Assembly: GCA_902563075.1 (NCBI GenBank) | Contig: CACEWC010000004.1 | Span: 1 to 61,122 of the forward strand | Direction of reading: 5' to 3' | DNA from: an uncultured Pelagibacteraceae bacterium | GTDB taxonomy: Bacteria; Pseudomonadota; Alphaproteobacteria; Pelagibacterales; Pelagibacteraceae | DNA length: 61,122 bases | Shown: positions 18,633 to 27,151 of the stretch, in pieces | Position numbering within the stretch: position 1 is the stretch's first letter | Layout: every line of letters begins with the position of its first letter | The notes under the pieces: generated by a model | Told to the model about the DNA's origin: nothing | The model's database searches: none | What the model saw: the letters and a program-made list of their open reading frames with translations, nothing else | Translations under genes and position numbers: made by a program

Positions 18633-19969
18633 TGTTCAAAAAAATTTTGATTGCAAACCGTGGGGAAATCGCGGTTAGAATTATTAGAGCTTGTAAAGAA
18701 TGGGGTATATCAACTGTCGCTGTACACTCAGATGTAGATAAAGAGAGTATGCATGTGAGATTAGCTGATGAAAGTGTTTGCGTGGGTTCCCACCAACCAG
18801 CAAATAGTTATTTAAATATACCCGCTTTGATGTCAGCAATAGAAATTACAAATGCAGACGCTGTTCATCCTGGCTACGGATTTCTTTCTGAAAATGCAAA
18901 TTTTGCAAAAATTCTTGAAGAAAATAATATTAAATTTATTGGAGCTTCTTCAAAACATATAGAGATGATGGGAGACAAAATTCAAGCAAAAAAAATTGCT
19001 AAAGAAAGCGGATTACCAATAATTGAAGGCTCTGATGGAGGTGTAAAAGATATCAAAGAAGCCATGGAGTTATGTAAAAAAATTGGGTTTCCTATTTTAA
19101 TAAAGGCCTCTGGTGGTGGTGGCGGTAAAGGTATGAAGATTGTTCATAAAATTCAGGAATTTGAAATGATGTTCCTAACTGCTAAGTCTGAGGCTAAGAA
19201 ATATTTTGGAAACGACGAAGTTTACATAGAAAAATTTTTTCAAAATCCAAGACATATTGAAGTTCAAATCCTAGCAGGTAAAAATAGAGTTGTTCATTTG
19301 CATGAAAGGGATTGCACTGTTCAAAGAAGGCATCAAAAATTGATTGAGGAAACACCAAGTCCGGTGCTAGATGACAAAGTAAGAAAAGATCTTTTTGATA
19401 GAACAATTAATATGGTATCAAAAATTGGATATACAGGAGCAGGTACAGTTGAGTTTATTTATGAAGATGGCAAATTCTATTTTCTGGAGATGAATACAAG
19501 AGTTCAAGTTGAACATCCTGTAACAGAAATGGTGACTGGTATAGATATAATCAAAGAACAAATTTGGATTGCTTTTTCTGGTGAAACAGCTTTAAAACAA
19601 AGTGATATAAATCCAAGAGGACATGCTATAGAATGTAGAATAAATGCTGAAGACGCAAGTAAAAATTTTCAACCTTCACCAGGAATAATTGGAATGTGTC
19701 ATCAACCATCTGGATTTAGAACTAGAGTTGATGGTGCAATTTATCAAGGATATAAAGTAACTCCATATTATGATAGTATGATTTGTAAGTTGATTTGTCA
19801 TGGAAGAAATAGAACAGAAGCTATTCAAAGAATGAATAGATCCTTAGATGAATTTGTCATAGAGGGTATCACAACAACAATCCCTTTGCATAAAAAATTA
19901 CTTAACCATAAGAAGTTTATCGACTCAGATTTTAATGTTAGTTGGTTAGATAAAGATAAAATAATTTAA
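18632..19969 (+). CDS. accC: Acetyl-CoA carboxylase biotin carboxylase subunit
   Basis: This 445-residue ATP-grasp enzyme carboxylates biotin on AccB. It starts MFKKILIANRGEIAVRII and has the glycine-rich ATP loop GGGGGKGM, the HERDCTVQRRHQK stretch and FLEMNTRVQVEHPVTE. I place the start at the ATG overlapping the accB stop (TAATG); a frame extension of 19 codons upstream lies inside accB and is not supported. The 3' end overlaps the convergent DUF2155 gene by 4 bases. Length is normal. Confidence 0.96.
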   Translation: MFKKILIANRGEIAVRIIRACKEWGISTVAVHSDVDKESMHVRLADESVCVGSHQPANSYLNIPALMSAIEITNADAVHPGYGFLSENANFAKILEENNIKFIGASSKHIEMMGDKIQAKKIAKESGLPIIEGSDGGVKDIKEAMELCKKIGFPILIKASGGGGGKGMKIVHKIQEFEMMFLTAKSEAKKYFGNDEVYIEKFFQNPRHIEVQILAGKNRVVHLHERDCTVQRRHQKLIEETPSPVLDDKVRKDLFDRTINMVSKIGYTGAGTVEFIYEDGKFYFLEMNTRVQVEHPVTEMVTGIDIIKEQIWIAFSGETALKQSDINPRGHAIECRINAEDASKNFQPSPGIIGMCHQPSGFRTRVDGAIYQGYKVTPYYDSMICKLICHGRNRTEAIQRMNRSLDEFVIEGITTTIPLHKKLLNHKKFIDSDFNVSWLDKDKII

Positions 19970-20370
19970 TAGCAGCTAACAAGCCAAATATCATAAACTG
20001 GATGATCAAAGGGTACTATAGATGGACTTGATGAAAACATCCACCCATTAAAAACAAAAACGTTATTTCTATCTTTTTTTGTTAGATCTATTACTTGGAT
20101 ATATGCTTTGACTTCAGGATTATCATCAAATTTAGAGTCTGTACATTTAATACTTTTTATTGCTAAATCTTTATAAATAAATTCCTCATTATTAACTAGT
20201 TTTATCAACTCATTTTTTGAACTAATCTTATCCAGTATTTTTATATCAGTATTATTTCCGTCAAGATTAATTTCAGCGTTAGTCTTAAATGTTATAAATA
20301 TTATAAATAAATATATGGATAAAAATAAGCTTAAATTATTTCCAACTTTTATATTTTTTTTCAGTTGCAT
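19966..20370 (-). CDS. Secreted DUF2155 domain protein
   Basis: The 134-residue protein has a signal peptide (hydrophobic core about residues 13-28, cleavage near TNA-E). The DUF2155 signature VFNGWMFSSSPSI is followed by DHPVYDIWLVSCY at the very C-terminus. Two cysteines (in SIKCTDS and SCY) may pair in the periplasm. The function is unknown. In alphaproteobacteria this family typically follows the NDUFA12-like gene, as here, where the two frames overlap by 35 bases. That overlap is long but the ATG at 20370 is the only plausible start that keeps the signal peptide. Confidence 0.82.
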   Translation of the reverse strand: MQLKKNIKVGNNLSLFLSIYLFIIFITFKTNAEINLDGNNTDIKILDKISSKNELIKLVNNEEFIYKDLAIKSIKCTDSKFDDNPEVKAYIQVIDLTKKDRNNVFVFNGWMFSSSPSIVPFDHPVYDIWLVSCY

Positions 20371-20695
20371 CTTTGTTGTTCTTATTTGGGTAATAAGCTG
20401 AGTCGGTACCAGTCAAGTTTGGTTGGTGAGGTTTTTGCCAATCATATTTTTCTAATTTATGAATATTTTCAATTTTGTTAGGCATAAAATGTATCCACGA
20501 ATACCATTCAACAGGAATTTTTGATGCATCAATCTCATTTGCATAAATTACCCATCTTTTTCTTTTTTTGCTCTCATAATATTTATTTCCATACTCATCT
20601 GATCCTATAAATTTACCAAACAATATAGTTTTAATTCTAGTGCCGAATGTATCGCGATTCCACCAAGTGAAAATTTTTTTTAATAAAGTCAACAT
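20336..20695 (-). CDS. NADH-ubiquinone oxidoreductase accessory subunit, NDUFA12 family
   Basis: The 119-residue protein matches the alphaproteobacterial homologue of mitochondrial complex I accessory subunit NDUFA12. Characteristic stretches are KFIGSDEYGNKYYE, RWVIYAN, PVEWYSWIHFM and KPHQPNLTGT. I use the ATG at 20695 (MLTLLKKIFTWWN); a longer frame adds 30 Phe/Tyr-rich codons with no family support. It binds the peripheral arm of complex I in related organisms. It overlaps the downstream DUF2155 gene by 35 bases and diverges from the NrdJ-like gene across a 114-base spacer. Confidence 0.88.
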   Translation of the reverse strand: MLTLLKKIFTWWNRDTFGTRIKTILFGKFIGSDEYGNKYYESKKRKRWVIYANEIDASKIPVEWYSWIHFMPNKIENIHKLEKYDWQKPHQPNLTGTDSAYYPNKNNKDATEKKYKSWK

Positions 20696-20809
20696 GTAAA
20701 ATTTTTTAATTTCAATTTTAAATTGTATAAAATAAATTAGACTAAAATATGTAAATGTATATAAGTAAAAAGATTCAATTTTCAAATTTAATTTAAGGAT
20801 TATAAAAAA

Positions 20810-21634
20810 ATGTCAAAATATCTTGTGGAAACTTATTATACGTGCACTTTTAAAGTAAATCATTATCTAGATGATATTAATGAAACTGAGCTTAAGAATC
20901 TTGAAAAAAGAGATGATGGGAAATTTGAAGTTTTAGATGTAAAATTAGATAACAGAAAGACAAAAAGTCTTGATCCTAATAATAACAAAAATGATCAGAG
21001 TAAAAAAATTGATATAGTTCAAACTCATAGTGAAAATAACAATATAGGTGTTGAAAAAATCGTTTCTCAATCTTTTGCAAAATCTGATAATTCTGGGAAG
21101 AGATTTAGTATGCCTGACAGAAGAAAAGGTTATATTCAAAAAGCAACTATTGGTAACCATAAAGTTTATTTACATACTGGAGAATATGAGGATGGTAAAA
21201 TTGGAGAAATATTTATTGATACAAGTAAAGAGGGAGAACTAGTAAAAGCTTTAATGAATAATTTTGCCATCGCTGTTTCGCTAGGTCTTCAATACGGAGT
21301 GCCTTTAGACGAGTTTGTAAATGCATTCATCGGTACTAAATTTGAGCCCTCTGGTAAAGTAAATGGTAATGACAGAATTTTAAGTGCCTCTTCAATTTTA
21401 GATTATATATTTAGAGAACTGGCAATTTCTTATCTCAATAGAGAAGATTTAGCACACACTCCTTCAATAGGAAATTTAGATGTTTCATCTACAGATGAAA
21501 AAGGTTCTGATGAACAAAATCAATTACTAAAGATAGTAAAAGATATAACTAGTAAAGGATTTGTTAGAAACAATTACAAAAGAAATCTTGTAGATTTATC
21601 AGACGTAAAGATAAGTCTTAAAGGTAAAAAATAA
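20810..21634 (+). CDS. Orphan protein related to the C-terminal region of class II (B12) ribonucleotide reductase
   Basis: The 274-residue protein has two parts. Residues about 1-55 ([32 protein letters not shown]) form an N-terminal module I do not find in reductases. Residues about 103-215 closely resemble a late segment of Nrd[48 protein letters not shown], and [17 protein letters not shown]. The protein lacks the reductase active site, and its only cysteine is Cys12, so it cannot supply the redox pair of the NrdJ tail. It is a single gene with an AAGGA ribosome site 10-12 bases upstream. A regulatory or structural role is possible; no reaction is assigned. Confidence 0.75.
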   Translation: MSKYLVETYYTCTFKVNHYLDDINETELKNLEKRDDGKFEVLDVKLDNRKTKSLDPNNNKNDQSKKIDIVQTHSENNNIGVEKIVSQSFAKSDNSGKRFSMPDRRKGYIQKATIGNHKVYLHTGEYEDGKIGEIFIDTSKEGELVKALMNNFAIAVSLGLQYGVPLDEFVNAFIGTKFEPSGKVNGNDRILSASSILDYIFRELAISYLNREDLAHTPSIGNLDVSSTDEKGSDEQNQLLKIVKDITSKGFVRNNYKRNLVDLSDVKISLKGKK

Positions 21635-23419
21635 TTATTTTTTATTTTTTATCGATAAATTTAATTCTTTAAGTTGATTATCGCTTACACTAGAAGGTGC
21701 ATTCATCATTAAATCTTGTGCATTTTGATTCATTGGAAACATTGTAACTTCTCGAATATTTTTTTCGTTTGCTAATAACATAATTATTCTATCGATACCC
21801 GGAGCAATACCTCCATGAGGTGGGGCACCATAATTTAAAGCATTTATCATTCCACTAAATTTTTGATCAACATCAGATTTCGAGTAACCTGCAACAGCAA
21901 ATAGTTTATACATAAGATTTGGGATATGATTTCTTATTGCACCTGATGATAGTTCTATTCCATTACAAACTATATCATATTGATATGCAAGAATTTCTAA
22001 TGGTTTTTCAAAATTAATTTTATTGAGATCTCCTTGAGGCATTGAAAAAGGATTATGGCTAAATTTAATTTTATGAGTTTGGCTATCTATTTCATACATT
22101 GGATAATCAACAATCCAGCAGAATGCAAAAACATTTTCATTAATAAGATTTAAATCTTTACCAATTTTATCTCTTGCTAATGAAGTAATCTTTTCAACCT
22201 CCTCCTGTTTGCCGCAAGCTAGAAAAATACTATCACCTACCTCAGCCTCAGTTTTTAACATTATTTCATTAATAGCATCTTTTGAAAAAAATTTTCCTAC
22301 TGGACCTTTCCCTAAAATTTCATTCTCTTTTTCGATTGTAAAGTAAGCAAGTCCAGATGCGCCTTGTTCTTTGGCCCATTTATCAATATTATCAAAAAAA
22401 CTTCGAGGTTTATCTTTTGTATTTTTTGTAACAATACATCTTGCTTTAGAACCAGACTTAACTAACTTTTTAAATATTTCAAAAGTAACATCTTCTCTTA
22501 AAAAAATTTCAGTTATATCATTTATTACAAGTGGATTTCTTAAATCTGGTTTATCTGTTCCATATTTAATCATTGACTCTTTAAAAGAGATTCTCGGAAA
22601 TTGATCAAATAATATCTTTTTATTTGAAAATTTTTTAAATGTGTTAACAAATAACTTTTCTACTACATTAAATACATCCTCTTGTTCTACAAAAGACATT
22701 TCTAAATCTAATTGATAGAACTCGCCAGGACTTCTATCAGCTCTTGCATCTTCGTCTCTAAAACAAGGAGCTATCTGAAAATACTTATCAAAACCTGAAA
22801 CCATTACTAATTGTTTAAATTGTTGAGGTGCTTGTGGAAGAGCATAAAATTTTCCAGGATTTAACCTACTTGGTACTAAAAAATCTCTCGCTCCTTCAGG
22901 ACTTGAGGATGTTAAAATTGGTGTTTGAAATTCTAAAAATCCTAATTTGTTCATCTCATTCCTAATGAATGAAATTACTTTCGATCTTAATATAATATTC
23001 TCATGAATTTTTTTTCTTCTTAAATCTAAAAAACGATACTTCAATCTTATCTCTTCTGCATACTCACGATCACTAAAAACTGGTAAAGGAAGTTCTTTAC
23101 ATTCGCCAAGAACTTGAAAATTTTGAATTACTATCTCAATTTCTCCAGTTTCAATGTCTTTATTAATCGAGTCTTTTGACCTCTCAACTACTTTTCCATC
23201 AATTTTAATTACTGTTTCTAATTGTGTTTTTTCCAGCTTTTTAAAATTGGAATTTTCTTTATCTATAATACACTGTGTGACACCATAATTATCTCTTAAA
23301 TCAATAAATAAAAGATTTCCATGATCTCTTTTTTTATTAATCCATCCTGACAGAGTTACTTCATCACCAACTTTTTCTTTTCTTAATTCATTACATTTAT
23401 GAGTTCTATATTTGTTCAA
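21635..23419 (-). CDS. aspS: Aspartate-tRNA ligase
   Basis: The 594-residue class II synthetase has an N-terminal OB-fold anticodon domain (VTLSGWINKKRDHGNLLFIDLRD). The catalytic core has motif 2 (FRDEDARADR, then FYQLDLEMSF), a bacterial GAD insertion, and motif 3 (GIAPGIDRIIMLL). It charges tRNA-Asp; whether it also charges tRNA-Asn cannot be judged here. The start is a TTG placed directly after the hdaA stop codon. The alignment of HKCNELRKEKVGDEVTL with the usual N-terminus supports that start. The 3' end abuts the convergent NrdJ-like gene with no spacer. Confidence 0.95.
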   Translation of the reverse strand: MNKYRTHKCNELRKEKVGDEVTLSGWINKKRDHGNLLFIDLRDNYGVTQCIIDKENSNFKKLEKTQLETVIKIDGKVVERSKDSINKDIETGEIEIVIQNFQVLGECKELPLPVFSDREYAEEIRLKYRFLDLRRKKIHENIILRSKVISFIRNEMNKLGFLEFQTPILTSSSPEGARDFLVPSRLNPGKFYALPQAPQQFKQLVMVSGFDKYFQIAPCFRDEDARADRSPGEFYQLDLEMSFVEQEDVFNVVEKLFVNTFKKFSNKKILFDQFPRISFKESMIKYGTDKPDLRNPLVINDITEIFLREDVTFEIFKKLVKSGSKARCIVTKNTKDKPRSFFDNIDKWAKEQGASGLAYFTIEKENEILGKGPVGKFFSKDAINEIMLKTEAEVGDSIFLACGKQEEVEKITSLARDKIGKDLNLINENVFAFCWIVDYPMYEIDSQTHKIKFSHNPFSMPQGDLNKINFEKPLEILAYQYDIVCNGIELSSGAIRNHIPNLMYKLFAVAGYSKSDVDQKFSGMINALNYGAPPHGGIAPGIDRIIMLLANEKNIREVTMFPMNQNAQDLMMNAPSSVSDNQLKELNLSIKNKK

Positions 23420-24082
23420 CTATTCTCCTAAAACTTCTTTAATAATTTTAAAATCAATTGATTTTTTTTTTTTTAAACTTAATCGATCGATCTTATATAT
23501 GAAATCATATATTTTACTATACGATCTCTCAATTCTTTTAATGATAAACTCAATGAATTTACCATCTAAAGAGATTTGCCGATCAGACAAATTTTTTAAT
23601 ATAATTGCAAATATCAACTCATCATCTGGTTTTTCGATATTATATAAAATAAAATTTTTCGCTCTAGACTTTAAATCATGTAAGCTAAAAGGAATATCAA
23701 CTATTGGTTTTACTGATGTAATAACAATAAATTTATTATCATGTTCAATTAGATTCAAAAGACTGTAAAGCAATTTCTCATTAACATCTAATGACAAGTT
23801 TTCAATTACAATGTTCTCGTAAATCTTGACTTTTTTTAGATCATCGTTTCTTAAAGACTTTCCTTCAAACTTTATTCCTTTGTTTTTCTGTAAAAAAATA
23901 TTCATAAGATGAGTTTTCCCAGAGAACTTTTCTCCGATGATATTAACAAAATTTTTTTCCCATTTTGGCCATATGTTTAAAAAATCAAAAACATGTTTAT
24001 TACTTTTGGAAAGAAAAAAATCTTCATTTTTAAAATTTTTATCATGATCAAATTTGATTAGTGTTTGATCTAAATCTCTCAT
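23420..24082 (-). CDS. hdaA: HdaA-type DnaA regulatory inactivator (DnaA-like P-loop protein)
   Basis: This protein of about 220 residues is a short DnaA-family AAA+ ATPase without the DNA-binding domain IV. The P-loop is GEKFSGKT near residue 50, and a short AAA+ lid domain ends the protein. In alphaproteobacteria HdaA works with the DNA polymerase clamp to drive ATP hydrolysis by DnaA and prevent re-initiation. I prefer the ATG at 24082, which overlaps the DUF2066 stop as ATGA, over a TTG 12 bases upstream. The pairing with DUF2066 and the nearby purM is a recurring gene order. The sequence is divergent and Lys/Ile-rich, so the exact family call is slightly uncertain. Confidence 0.8.
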   Translation of the reverse strand: MRDLDQTLIKFDHDKNFKNEDFFLSKSNKHVFDFLNIWPKWEKNFVNIIGEKFSGKTHLMNIFLQKNKGIKFEGKSLRNDDLKKVKIYENIVIENLSLDVNEKLLYSLLNLIEHDNKFIVITSVKPIVDIPFSLHDLKSRAKNFILYNIEKPDDELIFAIILKNLSDRQISLDGKFIEFIIKRIERSYSKIYDFIYKIDRLSLKKKKSIDFKIIKEVLGE

Positions 24083-25140
24083 TCTATCGTCCAAACTTTT
24101 TTTTGTGTATTTAAATTATATTTTTTATTTTTCATTATATTAATAAAATTTTGAACTGTTCCATTAAATAAAATTTCATAAAATATGAATTCTTTATTAA
24201 ATTTTTGTATAGAATAATCGCTTATCAGATCTATTTCATTCAAAAATAATTCAAAATTATTTGATTTTTTCAAATCATCATTTTTAATCTTAACTGTAAT
24301 CGGAACTTTTATTGAAGTATTGATTTCATTTATTTTTTTCCAAGTATCTTCAAATATGTTCTTTAAATTTGTTATTAAAAAATTAAGGTCTTTTTGGTTA
24401 TCTATATTTATATTCTTAAAAGAGTTATTTTTTATAATCTCGTTTTTATCATTATAGATTTTCGATAAAATTCTTACATCGTTATTATTTATAAAAATAA
24501 GAGAAATTATAGAATTCTTTAAAAAATATTTTTTTGTAATCTCATTAAAATTATAAGATTCTATATCGTCTAATCTTTCCTTGATTAGTTTGAAATCTTC
24601 AAGATCTTCTGAAGGAAGTAAATAATTAATCAATTGGTGTCTTTTGTTTGTTTTATTCCAATTAACATAAATTGGATTATTTGAAAAAATTAAAATACTG
24701 TTTCCATTTTCATTTATTATAATTGGGATGAATAAAAATTGCTGATTAAGTATTTGTGATGGAAAAATATTTTTTTTTTCTAAATATTTAAAAATTTTTT
24801 TTTTATTAAATGAAACACCTAAATTTACATAATATTTTTGATTAACAAATTTTTCTTCTTTAATCGAGAATGTTTCAATCATACCTTTGATTTCATTTAA
24901 CCCAATATCATTAATTTTTTCAAAATCTGGAGATTTTATTAAAGAATAGACTAATTCGAAAAAAGCTTTTTTAAATCCTAAATCAATTACTTTGTTTTTG
25001 TCGAAATTGATTTCAAATGGCTGAGCAATTTCAATATCATTGATTTCGAAAGATTTTGACTTAACAGCTTCTGTGGAAAAAAAAAATATTATTAAAGCTA
25101 GAGTAGAAAAAAAAATATATAAACGTTTGATAAAATACAT
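24079..25140 (-). CDS. DUF2066 domain protein, exported
   Basis: The 353-residue protein starts with a signal peptide or anchor (hydrophobic about residues 8-25) and then continues with a DUF2066-type region: LGFKKAFFELVYSLI, KYYVNLGVSFNKKKIFKYLEKK, FLFIPIIIN. The function of this family is not known. Proteins of this type often sit between purM and hda, as seen here. It is 23 bases from the divergent purM start and overlaps hdaA by 4 bases. Composition is very rich in Asn, Lys, Ile and Phe. Confidence 0.65.
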   Translation of the reverse strand: MYFIKRLYIFFSTLALIIFFFSTEAVKSKSFEINDIEIAQPFEINFDKNKVIDLGFKKAFFELVYSLIKSPDFEKINDIGLNEIKGMIETFSIKEEKFVNQKYYVNLGVSFNKKKIFKYLEKKNIFPSQILNQQFLFIPIIINENGNSILIFSNNPIYVNWNKTNKRHQLINYLLPSEDLEDFKLIKERLDDIESYNFNEITKKYFLKNSIISLIFINNNDVRILSKIYNDKNEIIKNNSFKNINIDNQKDLNFLITNLKNIFEDTWKKINEINTSIKVPITVKIKNDDLKKSNNFELFLNEIDLISDYSIQKFNKEFIFYEILFNGTVQNFINIMKNKKYNLNTQKKVWTIE

Positions 25141-25163
25141 ACTTAAATTTAAAACATATATTA

Positions 25164-26192
25164 ATGAATAAAAATCTCTTTACCTATAAAAAAAGTGGGG
25201 TCAATATAAGTGCAGCAGATAAATTTATAAGCTTCATATCCAACATTTCACCAAAAAAAAAAGGCAATAAAAAGAATGCTAATATTGGTGGTTTTGGTTC
25301 CATTTCGAATTTGCCCAAAGGTATAAAAAATCCAAAAATAGTGGCTTGCACTGATGGTGTAGGAACCAAAATTGAAATCGCGAACATGCTAAATAAATAC
25401 GACACAATAGGAATAGATCTTGTTGCTATGAGTGTAAATGATTTAATTGTACAGGGAGCAAAACCTTTATTTTTTTTAGACTACATTTCAATTAACAAAA
25501 TTGATTTAAAAAAAATGAAATCAATAATTCGTGGGATAGTTAAGGGATGTAATATTTCTAAATGTAATTTAGTAGGTGGTGAGACTGCTGAAATGCCAGA
25601 TACTTATGAGAAAGGCAAATTTGACATTGCTGGTTTTGCAGTTGGAGTCTTAGATAAAAAAGAAATACTTAACAAAAATAAAATTAAAAGGGGGGATTTA
25701 ATTTTAGCTGTTCCTTCTAGCGGCCTACATTCTAATGGTTTTTCACTGGTAAGACATCTATTGAAAATTAAAAAAATCAATATAAAAAAAAATCCCTTTC
25801 TTAGAAAAGAACTAATAAAGCCGACTCAAATCTATGTAAAAGAAATCTTAAGTCTTGCAAAAAGAAATTTGTTAAATGGTTGTGCAAATATTACAGGTGG
25901 TGGATTAGCTGATAATATTAGTAGAGTTATTCCTAATAACTTGTGTGCAGAAATAGATTTGTATAAGATTAAACCTCTTAAAATTTTTAATTGGCTTAAA
26001 AAAAATAAAATAAGTGATAGAGAAATGCTTAAAACTTTTAATTGTGGAGTTGGATTTTGTTTAATAATAAATCCTAATAATTTAAAAAGGATTAGTAAAT
26101 TTTTTTCAAAAAATTATAAACCATATATCATTGGTAAAGTCTCTAAAAATAAAAAAAAAGTAAGTCTTAATGGTAAAGTTAACTGGCTATAA
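25164..26192 (+). CDS. purM: Phosphoribosylformylglycinamidine cyclo-ligase
   Basis: The 342-residue protein is AIR synthase, which closes the imidazole ring with ATP. Family stretches include DGVGTKIEI, YDTIGIDLVAMSVNDLIVQGA, GGETAEMPD, SSGLHSNGFSLVR and ITGGGLADNISRV. It overlaps purN by 23 bases on the same strand, forming a purMN pair as in many bacteria. The upstream spacer to the divergent DUF2066 gene is only 23 bases, so its promoter must lie partly within that gene. Confidence 0.96.
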   Translation: MNKNLFTYKKSGVNISAADKFISFISNISPKKKGNKKNANIGGFGSISNLPKGIKNPKIVACTDGVGTKIEIANMLNKYDTIGIDLVAMSVNDLIVQGAKPLFFLDYISINKIDLKKMKSIIRGIVKGCNISKCNLVGGETAEMPDTYEKGKFDIAGFAVGVLDKKEILNKNKIKRGDLILAVPSSGLHSNGFSLVRHLLKIKKINIKKNPFLRKELIKPTQIYVKEILSLAKRNLLNGCANITGGGLADNISRVIPNNLCAEIDLYKIKPLKIFNWLKKNKISDREMLKTFNCGVGFCLIINPNNLKRISKFFSKNYKPYIIGKVSKNKKKVSLNGKVNWL

Positions 26193-26751
26193 AAAAGTTA
26201 AGGCTGCAGTTTTTATTTCAGGTACTGGAAGTAATTTAAAGTCTTTAATTAAATTTTCAAAAACAAAAAAATCACCAATTTCTATTAATCTAATAATCTC
26301 AAATAACCCTAAAGCTAAAGGTTTAAAACTTGGAAAAATTAATAAGATTAAAAAAAAAGTATTTAATTTCAAGAAAAATTACAAGATTGAAAATAGAATA
26401 CTTTTTGTCTTAAAAGAGCATGAAATAAAAGTGATACTTTTAGCAGGATTTATGAAAATTTTATCCAAAAATTTTATCACTAAATTTAAAGGTAAAATTT
26501 TAAATATTCATCCTTCATTACTTCCAAAATATAAGGGATTAAATACACATCAAAAAGCCTTAAATAATTATGAAAAATATGCAGGGTGCACTGTTCATTT
26601 TGTAAATTCGAAGTTAGATTCTGGTAAAATTATCTTACAAAAAAAAGTAAAAATCACAAAAAATGAGACAAGAGACTCTTTAGCTAAAAAAGTACTCATT
26701 CAAGAACATAAACTTTATCCAAAAGCAATTTTAAAAGTATTTAATCTTTAA
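26170..26751 (+). CDS. purN: Phosphoribosylglycinamide formyltransferase
   Basis: The 193-residue protein transfers a formyl group from 10-formyl-THF to GAR. It has the substrate loop ISGTGSNLKSLI and the catalytic set Asn112, His114 (LNIHPSLLPKYKG) and Asp150, with the same 38-residue spacing from Asn to Asp as the E. coli enzyme. The ATG lies inside the end of purM, so the genes are coupled. The 3' end overlaps the convergent ndk by 11 bases. Confidence 0.95.
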   Translation: MVKLTGYKKVKAAVFISGTGSNLKSLIKFSKTKKSPISINLIISNNPKAKGLKLGKINKIKKKVFNFKKNYKIENRILFVLKEHEIKVILLAGFMKILSKNFITKFKGKILNIHPSLLPKYKGLNTHQKALNNYEKYAGCTVHFVNSKLDSGKIILQKKVKITKNETRDSLAKKVLIQEHKLYPKAILKVFNL

Positions 26752-27151
26752 AAAAGAAATCAATTTCTATTTTTGCATTATCAGCACTATCAGATCCATG
26801 CACAGAATTTTTATCTATCGATATTCCGTATTTTTTTCGAATAGTTCCATTTTCTGCATCTTTTGGATTTGTGGCTCCCATGAGTTCTCTGTTTGCTTTT
26901 ACTGCATTTTTTTTCTCTAGAACCATAACAACTATTGGACCTGAGGATAAATAGTCACATAAATCATTATAAAATGGCTTTGTTTCGTGTACTCTATAAA
27001 AATTTTCAGCCTCAGACTTTTCAATCTGAATTTTTTTTTCCTTAAGAATTTCGAAACCATTATTTTTGAATATTTCTTTAATTTCACCTTCAAGATTTCT
27101 CTCCACAGCATCTGGTTTAATAATAGATAAAGTCTGTTCAATGTTACTCAT
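26741..27151 (-). CDS. ndk: Nucleoside diphosphate kinase
   Basis: The 136-residue protein balances NTP pools by a phospho-histidine mechanism. The catalytic residue is His118 in NSVHGSDS, and the family stretch TLSIIKPDAVERN opens the protein. It lies downstream of pepA on the same strand and overlaps its end by 8 bases in the order pepA then ndk. It converges on purN with an 11-base overlap. Length is typical. Confidence 0.96.
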   Translation of the reverse strand: MSNIEQTLSIIKPDAVERNLEGEIKEIFKNNGFEILKEKKIQIEKSEAENFYRVHETKPFYNDLCDYLSSGPIVVMVLEKKNAVKANRELMGATNPKDAENGTIRKKYGISIDKNSVHGSDSADNAKIEIDFFFKD

